Source of the DNA: an uncultured SAR86 cluster bacterium
GTDB taxonomy: Bacteria > Pseudomonadota > Gammaproteobacteria > Magnimaribacterales > D2472
NCBI GenBank assembly: GCA_902560315.1
Contig: CACELG010000007.1
Location: 1 to 55,057 of the forward strand
Reading direction: 5' to 3'
DNA length: 55,057 nt
This document shows, piece by piece, positions 27,383-37,140 of this stretch. The stretch's first letter is position 1, and every line of letters begins with the position of its first letter. The translations under genes and the position numbers were made by a program. The notes beneath the pieces were generated by a model that did not search any database, was not told the DNA's origin, and was given only the letters and a program-made list of their open reading frames with translations.

Positions 27383-27741
27383 TGTTGGTAAATATTTTAT
27401 ATGTTGGTTTTGGAGGAGCTCTTGGAGCTATTTCAAGGTTTGGAATAAATGAAATATTTGAAAATTATTTATCTTTGTCTTCTCCTGTTGGTACCTTGTT
27501 TATTAATGTAATGGGATGTTTTTTGATAGGACTGATACTTGGTATTACATTACCAACTAAAGACACTTCATATTATTTTTTTGTGATCGGTTTTTTAGGC
27601 TCTTTTACAACTATGTCAGCATTAACCTACCAAACAATATTGATGGCTAATACAAATTTTATTTCAGCTCTTTCATATATAATAATCACGATAACGCTTA
27701 CTTTATTTGCAACATATTTAGGAGCATTGATAGCTAAATAA
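27382..27741 (+). CDS. crcB: Fluoride channel CrcB / FluC
   Basis: A 119-residue protein with four membrane helices and the family motifs GGALGAISRF, GTLFINVMGCFLIG and GFLGSFTTMSAL. It exports fluoride as a dual-topology dimer. A single copy is typical of the homodimeric form. It is stitched between lolA and serS by one-base overlaps. No fluoride riboswitch is seen; there is no room for one. Confidence 0.93.
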   Translation: MLVNILYVGFGGALGAISRFGINEIFENYLSLSSPVGTLFINVMGCFLIGLILGITLPTKDTSYYFFVIGFLGSFTTMSALTYQTILMANTNFISALSYIIITITLTLFATYLGALIAK

Positions 27742-28988
27742 TGATAGACATAAAAAAACTAAGAGATAATTTAGAAGGAATTGAATCGTCATTAAGTAAA
27801 CGTGGTTATAAATTAGATAAATCATCTTTTAAATCTTTAGATAAAAAAAGGAAGGAATTACAAATAGATGTAGAAAGTCTTCAGGCTGAAAGAAAGTCAC
27901 TTTCAAGCGACTTTGGAAAATTGAAAGCTTCTGGTGAAGATACATCTGATTTAAAAAGTGTAATCGATAAAAAAAATCATGATCTAGAAACTAAAGACGT
28001 TGAACTTCAAAATATATTAGATGAAGTCAATAATTTATTGCTAGACATTCCAAATGTCCCTGATGAATCAGTACCAGAAGGTAAGAATGAAGATGATAAT
28101 GTAGTTATTAAAAAATATGGAGAAATTAAATCAAAGAATACTTTAGATCATCTTGAAATAACTAATCATATTGATACTGATCTTGCAGCAAAATTAGCCG
28201 GATCTCGATTTGCTGTCCTAAAAGGAGATATAGCAAAATTACAAAGGGCATTAATTACATTTATGCTAGATGAAGCATCAAATAATGGCTATCAGGAATT
28301 TTATCTACCTTATATAGTTAATAAGGAATCTTTAATAGGTACAGGACAATTACCAAAATTTGAAGAAGATCAATTCAAAGTATCTGATAGATTATATTTA
28401 AGTCCCACAGCTGAAGTTCAACTTACAAATATGTTTAGAGATAGAATTTTAGATGATAAAGAGTTGCCTATTAAAGTAACTGCTCACACTTCATGTTTTA
28501 GATCTGAAGCAGGAAGCTATGGTAAAGATACTAGAGGACTAATAAGACAGCATCAATTTGAAAAAATTGAACTGGTACAAATTACTCATCCCACCAATTC
28601 TATGGATTGCCTTAACGATTTATTAAAAAATGCATGTCAAATTCTCGACAAGCTTGAATTACCATATCAAGTTATTGAACTATGCACTGGTGATTTAGGG
28701 TTCTCATCTGCAAAGACATTTGATATTGAAGTTTGGATGCCAAGTCAAAATAAATATAGAGAAATTTCTTCTTGCTCAAACTTTTCAGATTTTCAAGCAA
28801 GAAGAGCGAACATAAAGTTCAAAGATAAAAAAAGGAATACTTTTGCCCACACCATCAATGGTTCTGGTTTGGCAGTAGGCAGAACTTTGATTGCATTATT
28901 AGAAAATAGGTTTAACGGTAATGATGAAATCGATCTTCCAGAATGTCTAGTCTCGTATTTCGGTGCAAAAAAAGTTAAATTAAAATAA
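27741..28988 (+). CDS. serS: Seryl-tRNA synthetase
   Basis: A 415-residue class II synthetase. The N-terminal antiparallel coiled coil (about residues 30-105) binds the tRNA variable arm. Class II motif 2 is FRSEAGSYGKDTRGLIRQHQF and motif 3 is NGSGLAVGRTLIALLEN. The serine-binding TAE appears in LSPTAEVQL. Length is normal (about 425). Order ftsK-lolA-crcB-serS is conserved in gammaproteobacteria, with rarA missing here. Confidence 0.97.
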   Translation: MIDIKKLRDNLEGIESSLSKRGYKLDKSSFKSLDKKRKELQIDVESLQAERKSLSSDFGKLKASGEDTSDLKSVIDKKNHDLETKDVELQNILDEVNNLLLDIPNVPDESVPEGKNEDDNVVIKKYGEIKSKNTLDHLEITNHIDTDLAAKLAGSRFAVLKGDIAKLQRALITFMLDEASNNGYQEFYLPYIVNKESLIGTGQLPKFEEDQFKVSDRLYLSPTAEVQLTNMFRDRILDDKELPIKVTAHTSCFRSEAGSYGKDTRGLIRQHQFEKIELVQITHPTNSMDCLNDLLKNACQILDKLELPYQVIELCTGDLGFSSAKTFDIEVWMPSQNKYREISSCSNFSDFQARRANIKFKDKKRNTFAHTINGSGLAVGRTLIALLENRFNGNDEIDLPECLVSYFGAKKVKLK

Positions 28989-29097
28989 TTCCAGAAAAAA
29001 AACTTCACTAAAAATTTTCAAAATTGTAATAGTCCTGAAGGAATTTTTGATATATATTATATGAAATTACTAATTAAACGTTAGGGGCGTAATTATT

Positions 29098-32000
29098 ATG
29101 ATTCGGAATTTTTTAAAACTCTCTTTACTTTCAATTTTTATTTCACCAATTCTTCTTTCTCAAGAACTTACATCAGATATCTCAGGTAGCGTATCTTCTT
29201 CGGATGGATCAGTTGATGGAGCACAAGTTGAAATAACCTATGAACCAACTAATACTACAATTACTAGAACTACAGATTCTTCAGGTAAATATTTTGCCGG
29301 TGGTTTAAGACCTGGTGGACCATACAAGATTACTGTAACTGCTGCAGGGTTGGTATCACAAAGTGCATCAACATCTTTGGTAGTTGGTGATACAAGAAGA
29401 TTATCTTTCTCACTTGTTTCTGCTGATTCAGTTGACGAACTAATTGTTACTGGTTCAAGAATTACAATGGATAGAGATGGATTTACAACTGTTATAGACA
29501 GTGAGACTATAGAAACAACACCATCTGTCACTAGAGATTTAAAAGATATTTTAAGATTAAATCCTTTTGTAACTCTTGATGACGAAGAAGATGGCGAAGA
29601 ATCAATATCTATTGGTGGTGCACATCCAAGAACTAATGATATTAGAGTTGACGGTGTTTCATTTAATGATGATTTTGGACTTAACGATAATGGTTATCCT
29701 TCTCAAAGAAGCCCTATTAACTTTGGTTCAATAGAACAACTAGCCGTAAAAGTAGCTCCTGCTTCAGTAGAATATGCTCAGTTTAGAGGTGGTGTTATAG
29801 ACATCATTACTAAAGGTGGTACAAATGAATTTACTGGAGATGTAGCTTATTTTGATAGAGGTGATTCTCTAATGGGAGATAAGCTTGAAGGTGAGGATGT
29901 TGATATCACAAAAGAAGATACTGCTTATGAACTTGCTTTTGGCGGACCAATTATAAAAGATAAACTATTTTTCTATGTTACTTACAGTGAAGCAGAAATT
30001 GCCAATCCATTAAGATATGGAATTCAAGGGTCTGGTGCAGAAAATATTCTTGATGTTACTGCCGACCAAGCGGCACAAGTAAGAACTTCTATTCAATCAT
30101 TAATAGGTCTTGATCCATTCGGTCCAACTGGCGCAACTGAATCATCTCAAGAAAATACTTCTATTAGATTAGACTGGAACATAAATGATAATCATAGATT
30201 AACTTTTAATCATAAAGATGTTTACGGTACTGACTTAAGAGGTTCATCTTCTGACAGAAATACTGTAGCTCTTTATTCAGCTAGATATATAAAATCAGAA
30301 GAAACAACTACAAACAGTTTCCACCTTGTTTCTGATCTAGCAGACAATCTAATTTCTGAGGTGTATTTTTCAACTAAAGAAACTGCAACCGATCAAATTT
30401 CCCCAGCTGGTCAAAACATGCCAAGTATTACTATTGATGAAGCATTTGGATATGAGTTTGTTGCTGGACCTGATATTTTCAGAATGGCTAATGATTTAGA
30501 TACAGAAAACACATTCTTCAAAGCTAAATTAACTTATTATCAAAACAATCATAAGATAACAGCAGGTTTTGAGAATTCTGTTTATGATACTTATAACGTA
30601 TTTATTGTAGATGAAGATGGTTCGTATGAATTTGATAGTCTTGCTGCACTTCAAGCTGGTCAAATTGCTTCATATTCTGCATCCGGCTCCAAAACTGGAA
30701 ACGTTGCTGATGCAGCTGCAGATTTTGAATACGACCTTCAATCAATGTACATTATGGATGAATATTCTATGTCCGATAATGTAACTCTAACTTTTGGACT
30801 TAGACATGATGAGTATTCTGGAGATGATACTCCAACAAATGCATCATTCTTAAGCACATATGGTTTTAAAAATGGAGGCATAAAAGGCACTGATTTAACT
30901 ACTTATAGATTTGGCGCTGATATCGTATTAGATGATATGAGTGATATAAATATTACCTATGGTACTTATTCAGCTAAATTGCCAAATGTTTGGATATCGA
31001 ATGCATATACCAACACTGGAACTAATATTGCTAATTACAATAGCTCATATGGAAATTGTCCTTCAACAGGTTTGTATAGTGACTATACATTCTCAGGTTC
31101 TAATACGAAACCTGATTGCGTAATAGCTTCTATCAGCAATCCTGCTAATGTATCAGGAAAGGTTGATTTTATTGCTCCAAGTTTTGAATGGCCTAAATCA
31201 ACAATTCTTAATGTAACTTATAACAGAGTTCTTCCTTATGATATTGATATGACATTAACATTATTAAAATCTCAAGAAGAGGAGGCTTTATATAGAATAG
31301 TTGATACTGGTTACCCGTTAGTAGGAGATGAACCAACTGTACCAACAGAAAAAGCTCCTGATGGAAGACCAATATATGACCAAAAGGAAGTGCGTGGTTA
31401 CCATGCAGGTTTATATAATGTTTGTTGCGGTGATAGAGAAGTTTTCTCAGCAAGTCTCACTAAAGGATTTAGAGATGGAGATACACTTTTAACCTGGGCA
31501 TATACTGCACAAGACCATCAAAACAGAAGTGATATGACTTCTTCAACATCAAATTCAAACTTTGGTAAAACCGGTGCGGTTGATTTTAATAACAGAATGA
31601 AAAATAGATCAACCTACGAAACAGAACATAGTTTCTTAATAACATTAACTTCAAAACATTATTTCTTTGGAGGTAATGCACCAACAACATTTAGCTTGGT
31701 TTATGCTAAAGAATCTGGAAATGTTAAGTATCCAACATTTGATACATATACAAGCTGGCCAGGAGATTATAAATCTAAAGCATTTGGTTATGAATTTAAT
31801 TTAAATGATGACAGCTCATCTCTTTTATACATTCCAACACCTAATGACCCATTAGTGTGTTACTCATATAAATGTTATGAAGAAGGTTCTGGAGATGCTC
31901 TTCAAAGAGAATCAGAAATACTAAACTTCTTGTATAACGTTTGGGGTCTTGAAGATTACGCTGGTCAAATTGCTCCAAGAGATGCAGGTAATTTCCCATG

Positions 32001-32301
32001 GCAAACATCTTTAGATTTAAATATAGTTCAAGAACTTCCTGGATTTAGAGAAGGTGATGCTTTTGTTATTACTCTTGCATTAGAAAACTTATTAAACTTT
32101 ATTGATGATGATAAAGGTATAATCAAGTATGGATATTACTCAGGTAGAGTTCCTGTTCTAGATCTTAGAATTGTTGATGGTGAGAGATATGACTATAGTA
32201 GAAATGCTTTCAGATATAGCTTTGATGATCCATTTAATATAGATAGATCAACTACACAAAGTTTGTGGAGAGCATCATTAGGAATTCAGTATAAATTCTA
32301 A
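29098..32301 (+). CDS. Oar-like TonB-dependent receptor with carboxypeptidase-like N-domain
   Basis: A 1067-residue outer-membrane receptor. A signal peptide ending near ILLSQE is followed by a carboxypeptidase-regulatory-like domain (SGSVSSSDGSVDGAQVEIT..SGKYFAGGLRPGGPY), a TonB-box-like DELIVTGSR, the plug (IRVDGVSFNDDFGLN, FRGGVIDIITKGGTNEFTG) and a large barrel ending in SLGIQYKF. This layout is the Oar/adhesion-type TBDR branch used for large peptides or polymers. A strong TTAGGGG ribosome-binding sequence lies upstream, and a perfect terminator follows. Substrate unknown. Confidence 0.93.
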   Translation: MIRNFLKLSLLSIFISPILLSQELTSDISGSVSSSDGSVDGAQVEITYEPTNTTITRTTDSSGKYFAGGLRPGGPYKITVTAAGLVSQSASTSLVVGDTRRLSFSLVSADSVDELIVTGSRITMDRDGFTTVIDSETIETTPSVTRDLKDILRLNPFVTLDDEEDGEESISIGGAHPRTNDIRVDGVSFNDDFGLNDNGYPSQRSPINFGSIEQLAVKVAPASVEYAQFRGGVIDIITKGGTNEFTGDVAYFDRGDSLMGDKLEGEDVDITKEDTAYELAFGGPIIKDKLFFYVTYSEAEIANPLRYGIQGSGAENILDVTADQAAQVRTSIQSLIGLDPFGPTGATESSQENTSIRLDWNINDNHRLTFNHKDVYGTDLRGSSSDRNTVALYSARYIKSEETTTNSFHLVSDLADNLISEVYFSTKETATDQISPAGQNMPSITIDEAFGYEFVAGPDIFRMANDLDTENTFFKAKLTYYQNNHKITAGFENSVYDTYNVFIVDEDGSYEFDSLAALQAGQIASYSASGSKTGNVADAAADFEYDLQSMYIMDEYSMSDNVTLTFGLRHDEYSGDDTPTNASFLSTYGFKNGGIKGTDLTTYRFGADIVLDDMSDINITYGTYSAKLPNVWISNAYTNTGTNIANYNSSYGNCPSTGLYSDYTFSGSNTKPDCVIASISNPANVSGKVDFIAPSFEWPKSTILNVTYNRVLPYDIDMTLTLLKSQEEEALYRIVDTGYPLVGDEPTVPTEKAPDGRPIYDQKEVRGYHAGLYNVCCGDREVFSASLTKGFRDGDTLLTWAYTAQDHQNRSDMTSSTSNSNFGKTGAVDFNNRMKNRSTYETEHSFLITLTSKHYFFGGNAPTTFSLVYAKESGNVKYPTFDTYTSWPGDYKSKAFGYEFNLNDDSSSLLYIPTPNDPLVCYSYKCYEEGSGDALQRESEILNFLYNVWGLEDYAGQIAPRDAGNFPWQTSLDLNIVQELPGFREGDAFVITLALENLLNFIDDDKGIIKYGYYSGRVPVLDLRIVDGERYDYSRNAFRYSFDDPFNIDRSTTQSLWRASLGIQYKF

Positions 32302-32320
32302 GAATACTTCTATATAATTT

Positions 32321-32346
32321 AAAGGCGGTTTTATACCGCCTTTTTT
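32321..32346 (+). terminator. Intrinsic terminator after the Oar-like receptor
   Basis: AAAGGCGGT and ACCGCCTTT form a 9-base-pair stem with loop TTTAT, and the T-run continues to 32346. It ends three bases before the ATG of the oxygenase gene, which therefore has no room for a ribosome-binding site or promoter of its own downstream of the hairpin. Confidence 0.88.
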
Positions 32347-32349
32347 ATT

Positions 32350-33252
32350 ATGAGTAACTTGATACCTGAATTATCTTTTAAAGAAATTGAAAAGGGCGAC
32401 TTAACCTCAATTAATTTATTAAAGGAAGCACTATCCAATCATGGATTTTTTTCAATCACTGAACACGGCTTATCTAAAGACTTAGTCAATAATTGTTATA
32501 AATCATCAAAAGCTTTTTTCGATTTGAATTACGAAACTAAAAGTATTTATAGTTCAGTTGGTTCAAAAGGGGCAAGAGGTTACACCCCAAAAGGTATTGA
32601 AACCGCAGTTGGTGAAAAGATAGCTGACCAAAAAGAGTTTTGGCATCATGGACCAATAATTGACGATACATATGACAAAAAAATTCCAAAAAACTTAACC
32701 ATTGAACAAATACCTGAATTTAATAATCATTTTGATAATTTATATAAAGAACTTCATAAAATTGGTTCAAGAGTATTATCAGTAATAGCGATGTCATTAG
32801 ATATTGATAAAAACTACTTTGACTCATGGGTTCAAAAGGGTAATTCTCTTTTAAGATCAATTCACTATCCTCCAGTTGAATCAAAATCTAATCTACATAG
32901 AGCAAGGGCTCATGAGGATATAAATCTTATAACTTTGCTAATTGGTGCTGAAGAAGGAGGGCTTGAAGTTCTAAATAAAGATGGCTCTTGGATTAAGGTT
33001 GCTCCAAGTTCTGATGCAATTGTTTGTAATATAGGAGATATGATGCAGCTTGTTACAGATAAAAAATTAAAAAGCACAACACACAGAGTAATTCAAGATG
33101 AAATGGCAGAATCAAAAGCTAGATATAGTATTCCTTTTTTTCTACACCCAGCTCCATCAATTAATTTAAAATCTATCTTTAGAGAAGATGATGAAGGAAT
33201 ACTTGCAGATGATTTTCTTGATCAAAGATTAAAAGAAATTAAACTTTATTGA
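32350..33252 (+). CDS. 2-oxoglutarate / Fe(II) oxygenase, isopenicillin N synthase family
   Basis: A 300-residue cytoplasmic enzyme with the double-stranded beta-helix metal site: HEDINLITLL (His-x-Asp), the distal His in STTHRV, and the 2-oxoglutarate Arg in ARYSIPFFLHP. The N-terminal part (NHGFFSITEHGL, ARGYTPKG) is typical of the isopenicillin N synthase-like group, which includes fungal thymine 7-hydroxylase and many uncharacterised bacterial dioxygenases. The gene is one base from the nucleoside carrier, hinting at a nucleobase or nucleoside substrate; this is inference. Confidence 0.9.
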   Translation: MSNLIPELSFKEIEKGDLTSINLLKEALSNHGFFSITEHGLSKDLVNNCYKSSKAFFDLNYETKSIYSSVGSKGARGYTPKGIETAVGEKIADQKEFWHHGPIIDDTYDKKIPKNLTIEQIPEFNNHFDNLYKELHKIGSRVLSVIAMSLDIDKNYFDSWVQKGNSLLRSIHYPPVESKSNLHRARAHEDINLITLLIGAEEGGLEVLNKDGSWIKVAPSSDAIVCNIGDMMQLVTDKKLKSTTHRVIQDEMAESKARYSIPFFLHPAPSINLKSIFREDDEGILADDFLDQRLKEIKLY

Positions 33253-33253
33253 T

Positions 33254-34504
33254 ATGGATATAAGCACAGTAATACAAATAATTATTGGTTTTGTTGGATT
33301 AATTATAATCGCTATGCCATTTTCAGAAAATTACAAGATAATTAATTATAAGTATGTAAGTTATGGAATTTTATCTCAAATAGTACTAGCAGCAATTTTA
33401 TTGAAAGTTCCTTTTATTATTAGTGCCTTTGAAATTCTAGGAAATGGGGTGGTTATTCTTCAAGAAGCGACCGTTGAAGGTGCAAAATTTGTTTTTGGTT
33501 ATCCACCTTCAGATGATTCAAATCCATATAGGTCTTTATTAGAAACTTTTGCTTTTGGCGTTTTGCCTTACATCATTGTTATGGCATGTATTTCGGCAAT
33601 ACTTTGGTATTGGGGAGTGCTCCCATTTATAGTTAATTTAATATCTAAAGCATGTCAGAAATTATTCAATATTGGTGGTCCGGTTGGTCTAGGTGCTGCT
33701 GCTAATATCTTTGTAGGACAAGTAGAGGCTCCTTTACTTATTAGGCCATATGTTAGTAAATTGTCTAAAAAAGAATTATTGATCTTAATGACTGCTGGAA
33801 TGGCTACAGTTGCTGGTTCTGTTATGGTTGCATTGATTACTATTTTAGAAAGCTCATTTGGTGATGAAAACTTAATTCAGCATTTTATTACTGCATCAGT
33901 TTTATCTGTACCAGCTGCAATAATGTATGCAAATATTATGATTCCATCTAACTCAATTACAGATTTTAATGAAAACAGGGTTCCAAAAGTCTACAAAAGT
34001 ACTATGGATGCTGTTACAAGAGGAACATCAGATGGGACAAGCATAGCTGTAAGTGTTGGAACAATATTAATAGCCGTAATTGCTTTGGTATATATTGTTA
34101 ATTCAATTTTGGGAGGTATTTCATATAATTTTGGTTTTGATTTATCTATTGAAATTATTCTTGGATACATATTTGCTCCTATAGCATGGCTAATGGGCAT
34201 ACCATGGAATGAAGCAATTATTGCTGGAGAGTTGTTAGGTATTAAGACAACTTTAAATGAATTTGTAGCTTATCCTGGATTAGCTGCATTAGAGAATGGA
34301 GAGCTTTCTGACAAATCAAAATTAATAACTTTTTATAGTTTATGTGGTTTTGCAAATTTATCATCAGTAGGCATTCTAATTTCAGGTATTACTGCAATGG
34401 CTCCTGAAAGAAAAGATGATTTAATAAAAGTATCATTCAAGGCACTTGTTGGAGCAACATTAGCATCATGTATGACAGGCCTTACTGTAGGAATTTTTAT
34501 CTAA
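33254..34504 (+). CDS. Concentrative nucleoside transporter (CNT / NupC family)
   Basis: A 416-residue polytopic protein with the CNT core: GGPVGLGAAANIFVGQVEAPLLIRPY and MTAGMATVAGSVMVAL, followed by SVPAAIMYANIMIPS and the late GFANLSSVGILISGI. The Gly/Gln/Glu motif (VGQVEAP) binds the nucleoside in structures of this family. It imports nucleosides with sodium or protons. It follows the oxygenase by one base and overlaps TspO tail-to-tail by four bases. Confidence 0.92.
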   Translation: MDISTVIQIIIGFVGLIIIAMPFSENYKIINYKYVSYGILSQIVLAAILLKVPFIISAFEILGNGVVILQEATVEGAKFVFGYPPSDDSNPYRSLLETFAFGVLPYIIVMACISAILWYWGVLPFIVNLISKACQKLFNIGGPVGLGAAANIFVGQVEAPLLIRPYVSKLSKKELLILMTAGMATVAGSVMVALITILESSFGDENLIQHFITASVLSVPAAIMYANIMIPSNSITDFNENRVPKVYKSTMDAVTRGTSDGTSIAVSVGTILIAVIALVYIVNSILGGISYNFGFDLSIEIILGYIFAPIAWLMGIPWNEAIIAGELLGIKTTLNEFVAYPGLAALENGELSDKSKLITFYSLCGFANLSSVGILISGITAMAPERKDDLIKVSFKALVGATLASCMTGLTVGIFI

Positions 34505-34941
34505 TTATTTAGAACTATAAATAGATTTAAATAAGAAGCAAACAACAACCATAAAACATAAGGAATATATAGAATTGTAGATAAACTATCTTTTTTATAT
34601 AACATTAAAAGTATTTTTACATTCAAAAATATCAGTAACCATATGTCTAATAATGCTATTACTGGAAGGTGATATGCAAAAAATAACCAAGACCAAATAG
34701 TATTGAAAAATAACTGTATTAAAAATAGTTTTGATATTAAATCAAACGATCTGTAGGCAGATATTCCCATAAACAAATAAAGAATTGGCCACACAATTCC
34801 AAAAACATAACCTGGAGGATTGAGTTGAGATTTTAACAACCCCTGATACCAAGAATCATCACCCGTATTTGATGATGATAAGCCACCTAGGAATAAAGCA
34901 AGTAAGACGAAAACAAAAACACTTGATTTTTTATTGAACAA
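34501..34941 (-). CDS. tspO: TspO/MBR family membrane protein
   Basis: About 146 residues with five helices and TspO landmarks WYQGLLKSQLNPPGYVFGIVWPILYLFMG (core NPPGYVFGIVWP), NTIWSWLFFAYH and the YVLWLLFASYLN end. It binds tetrapyrroles and is linked to porphyrin and stress control. I chose TTG 34941, one base after the stop of the small gene upstream (TAA-A-TTG), over a longer frame that would overlap it by 75 bases. The same stop-start arrangement occurs at ftsK-lolA. Confidence 0.88.
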   Translation of the reverse strand: MFNKKSSVFVFVLLALFLGGLSSSNTGDDSWYQGLLKSQLNPPGYVFGIVWPILYLFMGISAYRSFDLISKLFLIQLFFNTIWSWLFFAYHLPVIALLDIWLLIFLNVKILLMLYKKDSLSTILYIPYVLWLLFASYLNLFIVLNN

Positions 34942-34942
34942 T

Positions 34943-35086
34943 TTACCTACTTCTAAAGAAACGACTGATAGTCTTAGAAATACTTTCAAAAAGATTTGAA
35001 CCTTTAGGTCTTGCTTCAATATAAATATAAAATCCTACAAAAACTAACGAGATTATAAAAACCCATACAGCATCATATTCACCCAT
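34943..35086 (-). CDS. Small single-helix membrane protein (47 residues)
   Basis: The peptide begins MGEYDAVWVFIISLVFVGF, has one helix and ends in a basic tail (ISKTISRFFRSR). GAAGG lies nine bases before the ATG, inside the last codons of the KAS III gene, and tspO starts right after its stop, so three minus-strand genes are tightly coupled. Function unknown. Confidence 0.6.
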   Translation of the reverse strand: MGEYDAVWVFIISLVFVGFYIYIEARPKGSNLFESISKTISRFFRSR

Positions 35087-35088
35087 AA

Positions 35089-36204
35089 TTAAACCTTCTC
35101 TACTAATATTGAACAAACAGAATAACCTGCTCCAAAGGAACAAATAATACCTTTTTCACCAGATTTTAAATCATTATTAAGATTAAATGAAAATAAAGAT
35201 CCTGCACTTGCTAAATTACCAAATTTTTGAATAGGAAGCGGTGCTAAATTTGTATCAAAGTCATCAGATCCAATCACTTTGGATACAATAAGATTAATCA
35301 TTCTTGCATTTGCTTGGTGTAACCAAAATTTTGATATTTCTTCAGGTTTAATGTTATTTTTTTCTAATTGTTCAGAGATAAATTTCGCAACTAATGGACA
35401 GACTTCTTTAAAGACGCTACTCCCGTTTTGATTAAATATCAGATCATCTGATGTTTTATGATCTGTTGCAGTTCTTGCAAGATAACTCCAATCACTTCTA
35501 ATGTTATTAGAGAATTGAGTCATTAGTTTTCTATCTAAAATTTTAAAAGTTTTTTCTGATGAACTATTTTTTTTAATAACAGATGCTACACATCCATCTC
35601 CAAAAATAAAATGAATATCTCTTTTTCCAAAGTTTACTGCCGGAGTAGAAATTTCTGGATTAACAACAAGAATCGTTTCTGCTAATCCAGACGCAATATC
35701 ACTGTATGCATTATTGATTGCAAATGTAGTCGAGGAGCAACCTACAAGCATGTCATAAGCGTAACCATCTATTCCTAATTCATTTTGTATCTCAATTGCA
35801 ACAGCAGGATAGTATCTAGCATTATGCGAGGTACCTAAAATAACAGCGTCAATATCAGCTGGAGTAACATTTGCTTGATCCATAGCTTTTTTTGCTGCAT
35901 CGATACCTGCAATTGCTTGAATTGATAACCTTGATTCATCTTCGTGTTTTAAAGATGGCATCATTCTATCCACATCAAGAATATTCTTTTTATCAACTAC
36001 ATGTCTTGTCTTTATGCCAGAAGCTTTTTCTATAAACTCAACAGAGGAGTGTTCTAATGCAATAATATCACCGCTTGCAATTGAGTCTTTATTGGATTCA
36101 TTGAAATTATCTACATAAGCATTATATGAAGAAACAATTTCATCATTGGTTATAACATCCTCAGGATACCAAACGCCCGTTCCAGCAATATGAATTTCTT
36201 GCAT
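35089..36204 (-). CDS. Beta-ketoacyl-ACP synthase III family protein
   Basis: A 371-residue thiolase-fold enzyme with active-site Cys156 in MLVGCSSTTF, His296 in WLHQANARM and Asn330 in FGNLASAGS. It belongs to the longer FabH-like group with the N-terminal insert SYNAYVDNFN..FIEKASGIKTRH, known from Pseudomonas, rather than to housekeeping FabH (about 320 residues). It condenses an acyl-CoA or ACP with malonyl-ACP; role in fatty acid initiation or a special lipid is open. Confidence 0.92.
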   Translation of the reverse strand: MQEIHIAGTGVWYPEDVITNDEIVSSYNAYVDNFNESNKDSIASGDIIALEHSSVEFIEKASGIKTRHVVDKKNILDVDRMMPSLKHEDESRLSIQAIAGIDAAKKAMDQANVTPADIDAVILGTSHNARYYPAVAIEIQNELGIDGYAYDMLVGCSSTTFAINNAYSDIASGLAETILVVNPEISTPAVNFGKRDIHFIFGDGCVASVIKKNSSSEKTFKILDRKLMTQFSNNIRSDWSYLARTATDHKTSDDLIFNQNGSSVFKEVCPLVAKFISEQLEKNNIKPEEISKFWLHQANARMINLIVSKVIGSDDFDTNLAPLPIQKFGNLASAGSLFSFNLNNDLKSGEKGIICSFGAGYSVCSILVEKV

Positions 36205-36243
36205 AATTATTTAAATAATTTGGTTATAAGTTTATTATAAATT

Positions 36244-37137
36244 ATGAGTAATAGCATATCTATTGATAATAAACATATTTATAGGTATTTATCAGAATCT
36301 CCAAACCCAAAAGGAATTATCCATATCAGTCATGGTATGGCAGAACATATAAAAAGATATAAATGGATAATTAATAAACTAAACATTGATGGTTACCATG
36401 TAATATCTATAGATCATAGAGGGCATGGAAAAAGAGTAGGAATGAATCCAAAAGGGTTTTTTAATGATCAAAATGGCTGGAGTTTGGTTGTAAATGACTT
36501 GTTACAATTAATAAATCAATCTAAACAAGAGTTTCCAAATTTAAAGCAGTTCTTACTTGCTCATAGCATGGGTTCATGGATTGCTCTATCTGCATTACAG
36601 AAGAATTTAATTATTGAAGGTATAGTATTATCAGGTTCAAGCAAACCATTTAGAGTAATTATATGGATTCAGAAGATACTTATAAAAATTCAGATATTAT
36701 TATCTGGCAAAAGATCAGTGAGCAATTTTTTAGATAGAATTACTTTAGGTTCATATAATAAATTTTTTAAACCTAATAGAACTAAAAAAGATTGGATTTC
36801 ATCTGACAATGAAAATGTAGATAATTATGTTTCTGACCCAATGTGTGGTTTTCCTGTTACAAATGGATTATGGGATGACCTTGCAAACGGAATTTTAAAT
36901 GTTTTTAAACATCAAAATTATTCTTTATCAAATAAATCTATTCCTATATTAGTGATATCTGGTTCAAATGATCCAGTTGGAGAGAATGGGAAAGGGGTTA
37001 TGCGCCTCTTCAATTTTTTATCAGAAATATTTTTAAATGTTTCTATTGAAATCGTTAAAGGAGCTAGACATGAGGTTTTTAGTGAAACCACAAAGGAAAA
37101 CTCTTACAATACATTGGTCAAATTTATCAATAATTAA
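36244..37137 (+). CDS. Alpha/beta hydrolase, monoacylglycerol lipase / lysophospholipase-like
   Basis: A 297-residue cytoplasmic serine hydrolase. HISHGMAEHIKRY is the oxyanion region, DHRGHGKR is the conserved loop, and the nucleophile lies in AHSMGS (G-x-S-x-G variant with Ala). The acid is in SGSNDPVG and the histidine in GARHEVFSE. This matches the PldB/monoglyceride lipase group (serine aminopeptidase S33 domain). It precedes a secreted esterase by three bases and likely shares its transcript. Confidence 0.88.
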   Translation: MSNSISIDNKHIYRYLSESPNPKGIIHISHGMAEHIKRYKWIINKLNIDGYHVISIDHRGHGKRVGMNPKGFFNDQNGWSLVVNDLLQLINQSKQEFPNLKQFLLAHSMGSWIALSALQKNLIIEGIVLSGSSKPFRVIIWIQKILIKIQILLSGKRSVSNFLDRITLGSYNKFFKPNRTKKDWISSDNENVDNYVSDPMCGFPVTNGLWDDLANGILNVFKHQNYSLSNKSIPILVISGSNDPVGENGKGVMRLFNFLSEIFLNVSIEIVKGARHEVFSETTKENSYNTLVKFINN

Positions 37138-37140
37138 AAT

